A stretch of DNA of 64,000 bases from Pseudomonas azotoformans (GTDB taxonomy: Bacteria > Pseudomonadota > Gammaproteobacteria > Pseudomonadales > Pseudomonadaceae). Positions within the stretch are counted from its first letter, which is position 1. Each line of letters begins with the position of its first letter. The position numbers and the translations under genes are program-made. This document shows, piece by piece, positions 38,966 through 48,788 of this stretch. Location of the stretch: the NCBI RefSeq assembly GCF_900103345.1, contig NZ_LT629702.1, positions 1,612,001-1,676,000 on the forward strand, given 5' to 3'. A model generated the notes under the pieces. The model saw only the letters and a list, made by a program, of their open reading frames with translations. It was not told where the DNA came from and searched no databases.

Positions 38966-38999
38966 AATGGGAGGGTATCAGCTCGATATGGCCGGTTTT

Positions 39000-40397
39000 T
39001 CAACGACCTTGAACGGGCAGACCCTGAAAGCGCGAAAACTGATAGGCAATTCCCAGCCAGATGAACCAGGCCGGCATCACACACAGCGCCAGGCGTGTAT
39101 CCGGCCGCAACGCCAGCAGGCCCAGCACAAAGGCGAGAAACGCCAGGGCAAACCAGGCCATCGGCACACCACCGGGCATCTTGTAGGTGGATTGGGCGTG
39201 CAGGTCCGGGCGTTTTTTGCGATAGGCGATGTAGGACGCGAGGATGGTCGACCAGGTGAAGATCACCAGGATCGCCGACACCGTCGACACGATGGTGAAG
39301 GCGGTCATCACCTCCGGCACCACAAACAGCAACACCAGCCCCAGCAACATCAGCAAGCTGGTAAACGCCAGGCTGATAAACGGCACGCTGCTGTTCGACA
39401 AGCGCCGGAAGATCCCTGGCGCATCACCCAGGTCGGCCAGGCCGAACAACATGCGGCTGGCGGAAAACACCCCGCTGTTGGCAGACGACGCCGCCGAGGT
39501 CAGCACCACGAAATTGACGATACCCGCTGCGGCGGGGAATCCGGCGACCAGGAACAACTCGACAAACGGGCTCTTGCTCGGTGACACCTGCTGCCAGGAG
39601 GTCACCGCGATGATGCACGTCAGGGCCAGTACGTAGAACAGGATGATGCGCAGCGGGATCGAGTTGATCGCCTTGGGCAAGGTCTTTTCCGGCGCACGGG
39701 TTTCGGCGGCGGCGGTGCCGATCAACTCGGTGCCGGCGAAGGAAAAGATCGCCATCTGGAACCCGGCAAAAAAGCCGAACAGGCCGTTGGGAAATGCCGC
39801 TTGTTTATCCAGCAGGTGGCTCAACGAAGCGGTGACCCCGGTGGGCGAGACGTACGAACTGGCGATCAGCACCCCACTCACCCCGATCAACGTCACCACG
39901 GCGATGATCTTGATGATCGCGAACCAGAACTCCACTTCGCCGAACAGCCTGACCGTCAGCACATTCAGCGCGAACAGGGTCAGCAACATCGCCACCGCCG
40001 GCATCCAGGCCGGTACATCGGGGAACCAGTACTGGAAGAAACCGCCGACCACAACGGCGTCCCCCACCACCGCGACGCTCCAGCTCAACCAGTAAGACCA
40101 GCCGAGAAAGAACGCCGCACGCGGCCCCAGGTAAGCACCGGCAAAGTCGGCGAAACTCTTGAAGTTGAGGTTGGACAGCAGCAGCTCGCCCATGGCGCGC
40201 ATCACGAAGTACACGAAGAGCCCGATGATCATGTAGATCAGGATGATCGAGGTGCCGGACAGCGCGATGATCTTGCCGGAGCCCATGAACAGGCCGGTGC
40301 CGATCGCGCCGCCCATGGCCATCAACTGGATATGGCGGTTGCTCAGGGTGCGTTGCAACGCAGGCTGTTCACACAGCCCGGGCGTGGTTGTTTTCAT
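39000..40397 (-). CDS. Amino-acid permease, APC family (CycA-like)
   Basis: A 465-aa transporter with about twelve hydrophobic segments. The start at 40397 (MKTTTPGLCEQPALQRTLSNRHIQLMAMGGAIGTGLFMGSG) has AAGAGG upstream and matches the APC/AAT family opening; the longer form from 40499 overlaps the neighbouring gene and is less likely. GTELIGTAAAETRAPEKTLPKAIN is the family signature. It resembles D-serine/D-alanine/glycine or proline-type symporters. It lies 58 bp downstream of the acetylpolyamine amidohydrolase gene, so a link to polyamine or amine use is possible. Confidence 0.88.
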   Translation of the reverse strand: MKTTTPGLCEQPALQRTLSNRHIQLMAMGGAIGTGLFMGSGKIIALSGTSIILIYMIIGLFVYFVMRAMGELLLSNLNFKSFADFAGAYLGPRAAFFLGWSYWLSWSVAVVGDAVVVGGFFQYWFPDVPAWMPAVAMLLTLFALNVLTVRLFGEVEFWFAIIKIIAVVTLIGVSGVLIASSYVSPTGVTASLSHLLDKQAAFPNGLFGFFAGFQMAIFSFAGTELIGTAAAETRAPEKTLPKAINSIPLRIILFYVLALTCIIAVTSWQQVSPSKSPFVELFLVAGFPAAAGIVNFVVLTSAASSANSGVFSASRMLFGLADLGDAPGIFRRLSNSSVPFISLAFTSLLMLLGLVLLFVVPEVMTAFTIVSTVSAILVIFTWSTILASYIAYRKKRPDLHAQSTYKMPGGVPMAWFALAFLAFVLGLLALRPDTRLALCVMPAWFIWLGIAYQFSRFQGLPVQGR

Positions 40398-40455
40398 CAC
40401 AAAACCTCTTGTTATGTTTTTGAGTTTTGGCAGAAGAAAAGTCGAGGGGTCGTTG

Positions 40456-41490
40456 TTATTGGCTGTGGCGTTCGAAACCGTGCAGCACGTTGACCGCATT
40501 GATGCCGATCTCGTCGACCATGTAGCCGCCTTCCATCACGAACAGCGTGGGCACGCCGACGCTGGCGATGATCTCGCCCATGCCGAGGAAGTCGTCGCTG
40601 TCGAGGAGGAAGTGGCTGATGGGGTCGTCCTTGAAGGTGTCGACGCCCAGGGAGATCACCAACACTTCAGGCGCAAAGCGGCGCAGTTGCTGGCAGGCGT
40701 CTAGCAGGGCGGTGCGGTAATTGGCCCAGGTGGTGTTTTTCGGCAACGGGTAGTTCAGGTTGAAGCCCTCCCCAGCGCCGACGCCGCGCTCGCTGCTGGC
40801 ACCGGAAAAATACGGGTAGGACACCGCCGGGTCGCCATGCAGGGATATGAACATCACGTCCGGGCGGTCGTAGAAAATGTTCTGGGTGCCATTGCCATGG
40901 TGAAAATCCACATCCAGCACCGCCACGCGCTTGGCGCCCTGGGTGATGGCGTGCTGTGCGGCAATCGCGGCGTTGTTGAGGTAGCAGTAACCGCCCATGT
41001 ATTCACGGGCCGCGTGATGGCCCGGTGGGCGGCACAGGGCAAAGGCGCTGTGATGGCCTTCGTCGAGCAACGCCAGGCCGGTCAGTGCGATGTCGGCGCT
41101 GGTCTTCACCGCCTGCCAGGTGGTGCGGGTAATCGGCGAACCGGCGTCCATCGCGTAAAAACCGAGCTTGCCGTCGATGAACGCCGGCACCTGCTGGTTG
41201 GCCAGGTCGCGTACCGGCCACACCAGGGGCAAGGCGTCATGGCTGCGGCCGATGGCGGTCCATTCGGCCCAGGCGGTTTCCAGGAACGCCACGTAGCGCT
41301 CGCTGTGGGCGGCGACGTAACAGGCGCGGTCGAAGCGGCGCGGGGTGATGATGTCGCCCAGGCCGACCTGCCGCACGCGATCACGCACGGTGTCGGCGCG
41401 GCTGGGTTGTTCGAACGAGGGTTTGAGCACACCGTCCTTGAGTTCGGTGCCATGGTGCAAACGGTGGGCTTCGCTGAAAACAGTCAACAT
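40456..41490 (-). CDS. Histone-deacetylase-family acetylpolyamine amidohydrolase
   Basis: A 344-aa zinc amidohydrolase. The active-site elements of the arginase/deacetylase fold are visible: PPGHHAAREYMGGYCYLNNAAIAA, LDVDFHHGNGTQNIFYDR (metal-binding Asp and His), and ISLGVDTFKDDP. The sequence resembles bacterial acetylpolyamine amidohydrolases (such as P. aeruginosa AphA/AphB), which free polyamines from N-acetylated forms. It is divergent from an Lrp-family regulator (121-bp gap) and followed by a permease, a coherent catabolic unit. Confidence 0.9.
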   Translation of the reverse strand: MLTVFSEAHRLHHGTELKDGVLKPSFEQPSRADTVRDRVRQVGLGDIITPRRFDRACYVAAHSERYVAFLETAWAEWTAIGRSHDALPLVWPVRDLANQQVPAFIDGKLGFYAMDAGSPITRTTWQAVKTSADIALTGLALLDEGHHSAFALCRPPGHHAAREYMGGYCYLNNAAIAAQHAITQGAKRVAVLDVDFHHGNGTQNIFYDRPDVMFISLHGDPAVSYPYFSGASSERGVGAGEGFNLNYPLPKNTTWANYRTALLDACQQLRRFAPEVLVISLGVDTFKDDPISHFLLDSDDFLGMGEIIASVGVPTLFVMEGGYMVDEIGINAVNVLHGFERHSQ

Positions 41491-41611
41491 TTGAGGGCAT
41501 CCGCCAGTAAAAGACAGGGTCTATTTTGTTCTGGCGGCAGTGGGCTTTCTTTGCTTTTACTTACGGCACTGTTAGGTTTATCGGGAATATTTACCTCATT
41601 GGCGCACGATT

Positions 41612-42103
41612 ATGAAAAATAAAACCAAACAGGTCGTTCTTGATGATACCGATCTCGCCATCCTCGCCCTGCTGCAGCAGGACGCCAGTATTTCCAACGC
41701 TCAGCTGAGTGAGCGCCTGTCCCTGAGCCTCACGCCCTGCTGGCGCCGGCGCAAACGCCTGGAAGAAGAAGGCGTGATCAAGGACTACCAGGCCAACCTC
41801 GACCGCAAGATGCTCGGGCTGGACATCCTGGCGTTCGTGCATGTGCGTTTTGCGATTCATACCGACCATGCGCCGGATGCCTTCGAGGCGGTGGTGAAAG
41901 AACTGCCACAGGTGTTGTCGTGCCACAAGATCACCGGGGATGCCGATTATTTGTTGCAGGTACTGGCCGAAGACCTGGACAGCTACAGCGAGTTTGTCGA
42001 GAGCGTGTTGCGGCGGCAGTTGGGGATTGCCTCGATACAGTCGAGCCTGGCGCTGAGGGAGGTCAAGGCGACGAGTCGGGTGGCGATTCCACAGCGCGAA
42101 TAA
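41612..42103 (+). CDS. Lrp/AsnC-family transcriptional regulator
   Basis: A 163-aa feast/famine regulator: N-terminal HTH (LDDTDLAILALLQQDASISNAQLSERLSLSLTPCWRRRKRLEEEGVI) and a C-terminal ligand-binding RAM domain (LAFVHVRFAIHTD, CHKITGDADYLLQVLAEDL). It is divergent from the acetylpolyamine amidohydrolase gene and is its likely local regulator. Confidence 0.92.
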   Translation: MKNKTKQVVLDDTDLAILALLQQDASISNAQLSERLSLSLTPCWRRRKRLEEEGVIKDYQANLDRKMLGLDILAFVHVRFAIHTDHAPDAFEAVVKELPQVLSCHKITGDADYLLQVLAEDLDSYSEFVESVLRRQLGIASIQSSLALREVKATSRVAIPQRE

Positions 42104-42212
42104 TCGGCGCTTTTCAGGGGGCGATGTGGCAAATCGCCGCCACTGCGATGTGAAAAATTCGTTAACTGTTTCTCCCTCAAGGCTTTTTCCTACAAGAACA
42201 ATCTGCCAGACT

Positions 42213-42231
42213 AATGCGAATAATTATCAAC
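42213..42231 (+). promoter_or_regulatory. Fur box upstream of the TonB receptor gene
   Basis: AATGCGAATAATTATCAAC at 42213-42231 contains an exact ATTATC hexamer and overall resembles the 19-bp Fur consensus as found before iron-uptake genes of Pseudomonas. It ends 45 bp before the receptor start. Expected effect: repression when iron is plentiful. Confidence 0.65.
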
Positions 42232-42276
42232 AGATTTATTATTCGCCAGGGACGGCGTTCGGGGAGAGTCAGTTCC

Positions 42277-44439
42277 ATGTCTGTGCAACAACACGGCAGT
42301 AAAGGTTTTTCACCCAGTCTGATGGCGTTGGCGGTCTGTCTGGCCAGTTCATCTGCGGTCTTTGCCGCCGATACCCAGGCGCCGCCCACCACGCTTGAAC
42401 TGGGCGCCACGCAAATCTCTGGCGAAGAGCAACTGGGCGAAACCACCGAGGGCACCCCGTCCTACACCACCGGCGCGATGAAAACCGCGACCAAGCTGCC
42501 ATTGACCATGCGCGAAACCCCGCAGGCCGTCACCGTCATTACCCGTCAGCGTATGGATGACCAGGCGATGACCAGCATCAATGATGTGGTCAAGGCCACC
42601 CCGGGATTGTTCCTGAACTTCTCCAGCGGCCCTGGCCGGCAGTCCTATACGTCGCGCGGCTTCGACATCGACAACCTGATGTATGACGGCATCCCCAGTG
42701 GCTACAACGGTGTGTCGGTGGGCGCACAGCCGAACCTGGCGATGTTCGATCGCGTTGAAATCGTGCGCGGCGCCACCGGCCTGGTCACCGGCGCGGGCAA
42801 CCCGTCTGCCGCCATCAACCTGGTCCGCAAGCGGCCACTGGACGAGCAGAAAGTCACCCTGACCGGCGCCGCCGGCAGCTGGGACGACTACCGGGGCGAA
42901 CTCGACGCCTCCAGCCCACTCAACGACAGTGGCACCTGGCGCGGTCGCGTGGTCACCTCGTACCGCGATGCCAACAGCTTCATCGACAACGCCGAGGAGT
43001 ATCACGGCCTGTTTTACGCCGTCACCGAAGCCGACCTGAGCGAAGACACCACCCTGACCCTGGGCTTCTCCAACCAGAAGGACAAGACCAATTACTTCTG
43101 GGGCTCGTCAATGGTCGGCCAGGATGGCCATCACCTGAACCTGCCGCGCTCCTACAACCCTGGTACCGACTGGGAAAACAAGGACCAGGAGATCAACACG
43201 GTATTCGCCGAACTGCGTCAGCAACTGGCCAACGACTGGAAACTGCAAGTCAACGCCAACTATGCCGAACAGAACGCGCTGTTCTCCGGCTCCTACCAGT
43301 CGCGCTGGGTCGCCAACACACTGGCGCGCACCGTCTATCAAGCGGCTTACGATGAGGACCAGGCGGGTGTCGACGCGTTTGCCAGCGGCCCCTTCCAGGC
43401 GTTCGGGCGTACCCACGAGCTGGTGGTAGGCGCCAGCCGGCGCATCTACGACATGACCACCCACAACTACAGCCCCTACAACCTGAACTGGCCGCTCACG
43501 GCGGGCAAACCGAACTTCGTCCACACCACCAATGACCGCGACGTGACCACCCAGGACGGGGTGTACGTCACCACGCGCCTGAATCTGGCTGACCCGTTGA
43601 AGCTGATCCTCGGCGGGCGCCTGGACTGGTATGACTACGATGCCCACGGCAGCAACACCGGCGACTACAAGGTCACCCGCAACCTCACCCGCTACGCCGG
43701 CCTGATCTACGACCTGGACGACCATCACTCGGTCTACGTCAGCTACAGCGACATCTTCACGCCCCAGAGCGAAAAGGACACCTCGGGCACCCCGCTCAAG
43801 CCTATCGTCGGCAAGAACTATGAGGTGGGTATCAAGGGTGAATACCTGGGTGGCGCACTGAACGCGAGTGTGGCGCTGTTTCGCGTCGACCAGGAAAACC
43901 GTGCCGTCGGCGTGACCGTCGCAAACTGTCCGCAGGCCTCCTGCTCAGTGGCCTCCGGCGAGATTCGCAGCCAGGGTATCGACTTCGAACTGCAAGGCGC
44001 CTTGACCGAGAACTGGCAGGTCGGCGGTGGCTACACCTATGCACGCACGCACACCATCAAGGACGCAGCCAACCCGCAGAACGTCAACAAACAGTTCGAC
44101 ACCGACACCCCGGAGCACCTGTTCAAGCTGACCACCAACTACCACTTCCAGGGCGCCCTGGAAAAACTCCGCGTGGGCGGCAACGTTTCCTGGCAGAGCC
44201 GCATGTACAACGACTTCAAAGTCGCGGATGGCAGCACCTACCGCCTGCAGCAAGGCGCCTACGCCGTCACCGACCTGATGGCCGGCTACCAGGTCAACCA
44301 GCACCTGGATCTGCAACTCAACGCCAACAACATCTTCGACCGCCGTTACTACCAGTCCATCTCCAACTCCGTGAGCTATGGCGGTGACTCCTACGGCAGC
44401 CCGCGCAATATGATGCTGACGGCCAAATACGCCTTCTGA
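42277..44439 (+). CDS. TonB-dependent siderophore receptor (FhuE/FpvA-like)
   Basis: A 720-aa outer-membrane receptor. The start at 42277 (MSVQQHGSKG) has GGGGAGAG upstream; the signal peptide ends near VFAA. The plug domain is visible (TKLPLTMRETPQAVTVITRQRMDDQ, then IVRGATGLVTGAGNPSAAINLVRKRP) and the barrel carries the ferric siderophore-receptor features SYSDIFTPQSEKD and GKNYEVGIKGEYLGG, ending in an aromatic residue (AKYAF). There is no N-terminal signalling extension, so it is a plain transducer without sigma/anti-sigma control. Probably takes up a hydroxamate xenosiderophore; ligand unknown. Confidence 0.92.
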   Translation: MSVQQHGSKGFSPSLMALAVCLASSSAVFAADTQAPPTTLELGATQISGEEQLGETTEGTPSYTTGAMKTATKLPLTMRETPQAVTVITRQRMDDQAMTSINDVVKATPGLFLNFSSGPGRQSYTSRGFDIDNLMYDGIPSGYNGVSVGAQPNLAMFDRVEIVRGATGLVTGAGNPSAAINLVRKRPLDEQKVTLTGAAGSWDDYRGELDASSPLNDSGTWRGRVVTSYRDANSFIDNAEEYHGLFYAVTEADLSEDTTLTLGFSNQKDKTNYFWGSSMVGQDGHHLNLPRSYNPGTDWENKDQEINTVFAELRQQLANDWKLQVNANYAEQNALFSGSYQSRWVANTLARTVYQAAYDEDQAGVDAFASGPFQAFGRTHELVVGASRRIYDMTTHNYSPYNLNWPLTAGKPNFVHTTNDRDVTTQDGVYVTTRLNLADPLKLILGGRLDWYDYDAHGSNTGDYKVTRNLTRYAGLIYDLDDHHSVYVSYSDIFTPQSEKDTSGTPLKPIVGKNYEVGIKGEYLGGALNASVALFRVDQENRAVGVTVANCPQASCSVASGEIRSQGIDFELQGALTENWQVGGGYTYARTHTIKDAANPQNVNKQFDTDTPEHLFKLTTNYHFQGALEKLRVGGNVSWQSRMYNDFKVADGSTYRLQQGAYAVTDLMAGYQVNQHLDLQLNANNIFDRRYYQSISNSVSYGGDSYGSPRNMMLTAKYAF

Positions 44440-44452
44440 TCCCCCTCCGATA

Positions 44453-44478
44453 AACGGCTGCCCGCCCGGGTAGCCGTT
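44453..44478 (+). terminator. Hairpin after the TonB receptor gene
   Basis: AACGGCT (44453-44459) pairs with AGCCGTT (44472-44478) and continues as CCCG/CGGG after one mismatch, giving an 11-bp GC-rich stem 13 bp beyond the stop codon. No T-run follows. Confidence 0.45.
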
Positions 44479-44607
44479 GCTCAAGTCCCGCCTCCCGATG
44501 CCGATATACGTTTGGCATCACTGAATCCAATAAAAACCAAAAAATCCCTGATTCGCTCCACCCTGCCCCTCGCTATGTCTCGGCCAGACCACATGGAGTA
44601 AGTGTGA

Positions 44608-46101
44608 ATGCCCACCCGCACGCGTTTTTTCGAGCACTACCGCAAAGCCGACCGCATCATGCTGGCGCTGGTCTGGCTGATGTTCCTGTTTTCCCTGGGC
44701 CTGGCGTTCTGGCACGACACCCTGGTGCAGGCCGTGTTGGTCGGCGGAGGCACCAGCGTGGTGTTGACCGCGCTTTACCGTGCCATCGGCGGCACCCGTG
44801 TGATGCGTTGCACCCTCGGCGCGGGCCTGATGGTCATGGCGGCGCTGCATATCAACCAGGCCCAGGGCGTGATCGAAGCGCACTTCGGCATCTTCGCGCT
44901 GCTGGCGGTGCTGACGTTTTATCGTGACTGGCTGCCGATCCTGGTCGCCGCCGCCACCATTGCCGTGCATCACGTGGTGTTCCATGCCCTTCAACATCAG
45001 GGCTTTCCAGTGTTTGTGATGGCGCACCACGGTGGCTGGACCATGGTGTTCGTGCATGCCTTCTACGTGGTGATGGAGACCGTCGCCCTGCTCTACCTGG
45101 CCGTGCACAGCCAGGCCGAGGCGGTCGAGAGTCAGGAAATGCTCGAGAAGATGCTCGCCGTCACCTCACAGTTCACAGCGCAAACCGCCCAGGGCGAAGG
45201 CAAGGTGCATGTCTCCCTGGCCAAGCGCTTCGACCACTTCCTGCAGCAGCTCACCCACCTGATCGACGGCGTCGCCCGTGACTCCCACGGCCTCGGCCAA
45301 TTGGGCCAGGAACTGGCCAGCGCCAGCGGCACCCTGGAAAACGGCGCCCGCCACCAACTGGCGGAAATCACCCAGATGACCGGCTCGATGCAACGCATGG
45401 AAGACGCCATGGGCCATATTGCCGTGCACGTCGAGCAAGCGGTGGACCATGCCGGCAAGGCCAGCCAACAGATCCTGCGCGGCCAGGAAAGCGTTGGCCG
45501 CGCCCAGCAGGAAATCACCCAACTGGCCTCACGCCTCAACGGCACCCACGAGACAGTACAAGGCCTGGCCGTGCAAACCGAACAGATCGGCACCGTGCTC
45601 GACGTGATCAGCAGCATCGCCAACCAGACCAACCTGCTGGCCCTCAACGCCGCCATCGAAGCCGCCCGCGCCGGCGAGCAAGGCCGTGGCTTTGCCGTGG
45701 TTGCCGACGAAGTGCGCAACCTGGCGCAACGCACGGCGGTGTCCACCCAGGAAATCAAAACCATCATCGAAGGCCTGCAACACGGCAGCCGCCAGGCCGT
45801 GCAAGCCATGCACGACAGCCGCCAAGGCGTCGATCGCTGCGTGGAAGACAGCCAGGTGGCCGTCGACATGCTGCGCGCAGTGGGCGACGACATCGCCCAC
45901 ATCGACGACCTCAATGGCCGGATCGTGACCACCACCCGCGAGCAGACCTCGGCCAACCTGGAGATTGTCGGGCGCCTGCAGTCGGTGCAGAGCATTGCGC
46001 AAAGCACCGCCGACAACGTGGAAACCCTGGCACGCAGCAGCGAGCGGTTGCCGCCGATCGCGGTGCGCCTGGATGCGTTGGGACGCAGGTTTCATCCCTA
46101 A
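44608..46101 (+). CDS. Chemoreceptor with multi-TM, histidine-rich membrane domain
   Basis: A 497-aa methyl-accepting chemotaxis protein with no periplasmic sensor domain. Instead residues about 15-170 form five or six closely spaced membrane segments containing conserved-looking histidines ([31 protein letters not shown]). The cytoplasmic part has coiled-coil segments and the canonical signalling tip [21 protein letters not shown]. No clear HAMP domain is evident. The sensed signal may be membrane energy, a gas or a metal; I cannot tell which. Monocistronic. Confidence 0.88.
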   Translation: MPTRTRFFEHYRKADRIMLALVWLMFLFSLGLAFWHDTLVQAVLVGGGTSVVLTALYRAIGGTRVMRCTLGAGLMVMAALHINQAQGVIEAHFGIFALLAVLTFYRDWLPILVAAATIAVHHVVFHALQHQGFPVFVMAHHGGWTMVFVHAFYVVMETVALLYLAVHSQAEAVESQEMLEKMLAVTSQFTAQTAQGEGKVHVSLAKRFDHFLQQLTHLIDGVARDSHGLGQLGQELASASGTLENGARHQLAEITQMTGSMQRMEDAMGHIAVHVEQAVDHAGKASQQILRGQESVGRAQQEITQLASRLNGTHETVQGLAVQTEQIGTVLDVISSIANQTNLLALNAAIEAARAGEQGRGFAVVADEVRNLAQRTAVSTQEIKTIIEGLQHGSRQAVQAMHDSRQGVDRCVEDSQVAVDMLRAVGDDIAHIDDLNGRIVTTTREQTSANLEIVGRLQSVQSIAQSTADNVETLARSSERLPPIAVRLDALGRRFHP

Positions 46102-46862
46102 GCCAGGTAGCCGCTGATGCCGTCCCATAACAGCTTGAGCGCCGTGATAATCAGCAAGCCATAGCACGCGCGATACAACTGGCGCTGATCCAACCGCGCA
46201 TGCAGGCGCCAGCCCAGCCACACGCCACTCGGCACGGCAAGCAGGCAGATCAGCGCCAGGCCCAGCACATCACCGGTCGGCCTGGCCAGGATCAGCCAAG
46301 GGATAGCCTTGAGCAGGTTACCCACGGTGAAAAACAGGCTGGTGGTGCCGGCGTACACCTGCTTGCTCAGGCCCAGCGGCAACAGGTACATCGCCAACGG
46401 CGGCCCACCGGAATGCGCAACCATGGTGGTGATTCCGGAGGTGACCCCAGCGGCCACGGCCTTCGGTGCTGAACGCGGCTTCACACTGACATTTCCCCCG
46501 GCCCTGAACCACAGGCCGACAAACACCAGGGTGACCACCGCCATCACGATGGCAATCGCGCGGTGATCCAATACGCGAAAAAGCAGGTAGCCAACGCCAA
46601 TCCCGACCACCAACCCAGGTACCAGTAAAGTGAGGTCGGGCTTTGACCAGGTCGACGGTTTCCAATAGCGCAGGCCGAACAGGTCCATGGCGATGAACAA
46701 CGGTGCCAACAAACCACCGGCGGTGATCGGGTCCATCACCAGCGACAGCAGCGGAATGCCGACGATGGCAAAGCCACCGCCGAAGGCGCCTTTCATGAAG
46801 CAGATCAAGAACACCCCGGCGAACGTGACCAGGATCGTGGTGAGGCTCAGCTCAAGCTCCAT
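46098..46862 (-). CDS. TauE/SafE-family permease
   Basis: A 254-aa inner-membrane protein with about eight hydrophobic segments and the family pattern [21 protein letters not shown] near the N-terminus and [28 protein letters not shown] in the middle. Members export sulfite, sulfoacetate or similar anions. Its start overlaps the 3' end of the decayed PaiB reading frame by 16 bp; it converges on the chemoreceptor gene with a 4-bp overlap. Confidence 0.88.
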   Translation of the reverse strand: MELELSLTTILVTFAGVFLICFMKGAFGGGFAIVGIPLLSLVMDPITAGGLLAPLFIAMDLFGLRYWKPSTWSKPDLTLLVPGLVVGIGVGYLLFRVLDHRAIAIVMAVVTLVFVGLWFRAGGNVSVKPRSAPKAVAAGVTSGITTMVAHSGGPPLAMYLLPLGLSKQVYAGTTSLFFTVGNLLKAIPWLILARPTGDVLGLALICLLAVPSGVWLGWRLHARLDQRQLYRACYGLLIITALKLLWDGISGYLA

Positions 46863-47119
46863 GGCGCGGCCTCCGGATCCAACGGGCCGAGGTTTTCCAG
46901 CATGATCTGCGCAAGTGCCGTCTCACCGCGCTCGCGCAGGTGCACGATGGCTGACATGAGCCGTCCGTGGGTGCCGTCGTGCGGTTCAAAATCAAACGGC
47001 AGGTGATCGGCGTCCATGCCGCTGTCACCCGGCATCACCACGATGCCCAGTGGGTTGTCATGGATGATTCTGTGCAGTTGTTCCAGGCGTTGTTCGGCAA
47101 AGTGATCAGGAATGTACAT
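46847..47119 (-). pseudogene. Internally deleted PaiB-like FMN-binding regulator
   Basis: A 90-residue frame starts MYIPDHFAEQRLEQLHRII and continues with LGIVVMPGDSGMDADHLPFDF, the N-terminus of the PaiB/FMN-binding negative transcriptional regulator family (normally about 200 aa). After DGTHGRLM the sequence jumps to VHLRERGETALAQIMLENLG, which resembles the extreme C-terminus of the same family. The central 110 or so residues, including the FMN-binding part, are missing. I read this as a gene with an in-frame internal deletion. It is divergent from the MocR regulator, as intact paiB genes often are. Confidence 0.6.
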
Positions 47120-47204
47120 GGCGAGCATTCATTTTGGCGGGAAGAGAACCCATAATCTCGCCCATCACCTGCAGCGCAAAAAGCACCAGTTTCGAGGTTT
47201 TTCC

Positions 47205-48665
47205 ATGGGCCAGTTATCGAATCCTTCGCGCGGCGCTGAACGCCGAATCTACGCCAGGTTGCGTGCACAGATTGAAGACGGCACGCTTGCGCCCGACACC
47301 AAGCTGCTCTCGACCCGTGCGATGGCAGACACACTCGGGGTGTCACGCACCACCGTCACCGCCGCCTACGAGCAACTGGCCGCCGAGGGGTTTGTGGTGA
47401 CTGCCGTAGGCAAGGCCGCCAGGGTTGCCGCCAGAGTCGGGGGGCGGCCGGCAACGGGCCCGGTGCCCGACGACCACCGTCCACCCTTGCTGTCCCTGTA
47501 CGGACAGCATGTGGCCAGCCTCACGCCCTACAGCATGGCGTCGCCCTCGGCGCGTATCGACTTTCAGTATGGTGCGGTCGCCTCACGGGACTTCCCGGCA
47601 CTTGGCTGGCATCGCGCCTATCGCGCCGAACTGGTCAAGCGTCAACCCAGTCGACCTTACGGCCAACCCGAAGGTGAAGAACGCTTGCGCCAGGCACTGC
47701 AAGGCTATCTGCGCCGTGCCCGTGGCTTGAGCTGCGATGCCGAGCAGATCCTGGTGGTGCACGGTTCCCAGCAGGGGCTCGATCTGTGCGCTCGGGTGCT
47801 GCTCAACCCCGACGATGCGTTCGTGTTCGAGGACCCGGGCTACCGCATGGCCCGGTACTGTTTCGAGGCCACCGGCGCAACCGCGTTACCCATTCCGGTC
47901 GACGCCTGCGGCTTGCAGACACAACGCTTGCCGGACGACCCACGCGCACGGCTGGCCTACGTCACCCCGTCGCACCAGTTCCCCATGGGCGCAGTACTGC
48001 CCATCGCGCGGCGCCTCGAGTTGCTGGCCTGGGCGAGTCGCCATCGCGCATGGGTCATCGAAGACGATTACGGTGGCGAATTCCGCTACGGCCAGCGCCC
48101 CATCGACGCGCTGCAGTCAGTGGATGCCGAAGCGCAGGTGATCTACGTCGGCACCTTCTCCAAGGCACTCTCGCCGCAATTGCGGCTGGGTTACCTGGTA
48201 CTGCCCCGTGACCTGGTGGGCGTGTTTCGTGAGGCCAAGCGGCTGACCGACCGCCACTCCGCGCGCTGGGAGCAGAACGTACTCGCCTCATTAATCGCCA
48301 GCGGCGCCTATGAACGCCACGTACGTCGCCTGCGCCGTGACAATGAAGGACGCCGTAAAGCGCTGCTGGATGCCGTCGACCGCCACCTGGCGGGGCTTGG
48401 CAAACTGCTGGGCATGGCCGCCGGGCTGCATGGGGTATTGCTGCTGCCGTCGCTGGGCTCGCGGGATGAGCCCGCCTTGCAGGCGCTTGCCCTTGAGTTC
48501 GGCGTGGGTGTGTATCCCCTGACGCCGTTGTTCACGTCGCAGGGCGACCGACCGGCAGGCCTGGTCATGGGCTACGCCGGGCTCACCGTGGAGCAGATTG
48601 ATGAAGGGGTAAGGATACTGGCGAAGGTAGCCCGGCGCCTGATGAGCAAGACGCACCTGGCCTGA
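47205..48665 (+). CDS. MocR/PdxR-family regulator (GntR HTH + aminotransferase domain)
   Basis: A 486-aa regulator. Start chosen at 47205 (MGQLSNPSRGAERRIY) with GAGG upstream; the frame extends further 5' but without family resemblance. Residues 10-75 are a GntR winged helix (LLSTRAMADTLGVSRTTVTAAYEQLAAEGFV), and residues about 110-480 a fold-type I aminotransferase domain with EDDYGGEFRYGQRP and the PLP lysine in VGTFSKALSPQLRLGYLV. MocR proteins sense PLP or amino compounds and usually control a divergent gene, here the decayed PaiB gene and TauE gene. Confidence 0.9.
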   Translation: MGQLSNPSRGAERRIYARLRAQIEDGTLAPDTKLLSTRAMADTLGVSRTTVTAAYEQLAAEGFVVTAVGKAARVAARVGGRPATGPVPDDHRPPLLSLYGQHVASLTPYSMASPSARIDFQYGAVASRDFPALGWHRAYRAELVKRQPSRPYGQPEGEERLRQALQGYLRRARGLSCDAEQILVVHGSQQGLDLCARVLLNPDDAFVFEDPGYRMARYCFEATGATALPIPVDACGLQTQRLPDDPRARLAYVTPSHQFPMGAVLPIARRLELLAWASRHRAWVIEDDYGGEFRYGQRPIDALQSVDAEAQVIYVGTFSKALSPQLRLGYLVLPRDLVGVFREAKRLTDRHSARWEQNVLASLIASGAYERHVRRLRRDNEGRRKALLDAVDRHLAGLGKLLGMAAGLHGVLLLPSLGSRDEPALQALALEFGVGVYPLTPLFTSQGDRPAGLVMGYAGLTVEQIDEGVRILAKVARRLMSKTHLA

Positions 48666-48788
48666 TTCCTGCGTCTGCCCATCCCACCAAGTCGCTACTG
48701 ACTACGCGGACGACTCTTTTGGGCCCCGCCGCCCAAGCGCCTGCGCCGATAATCGGTCATCCCCCCAGCTATCCCGAGGCCTTCCCCC

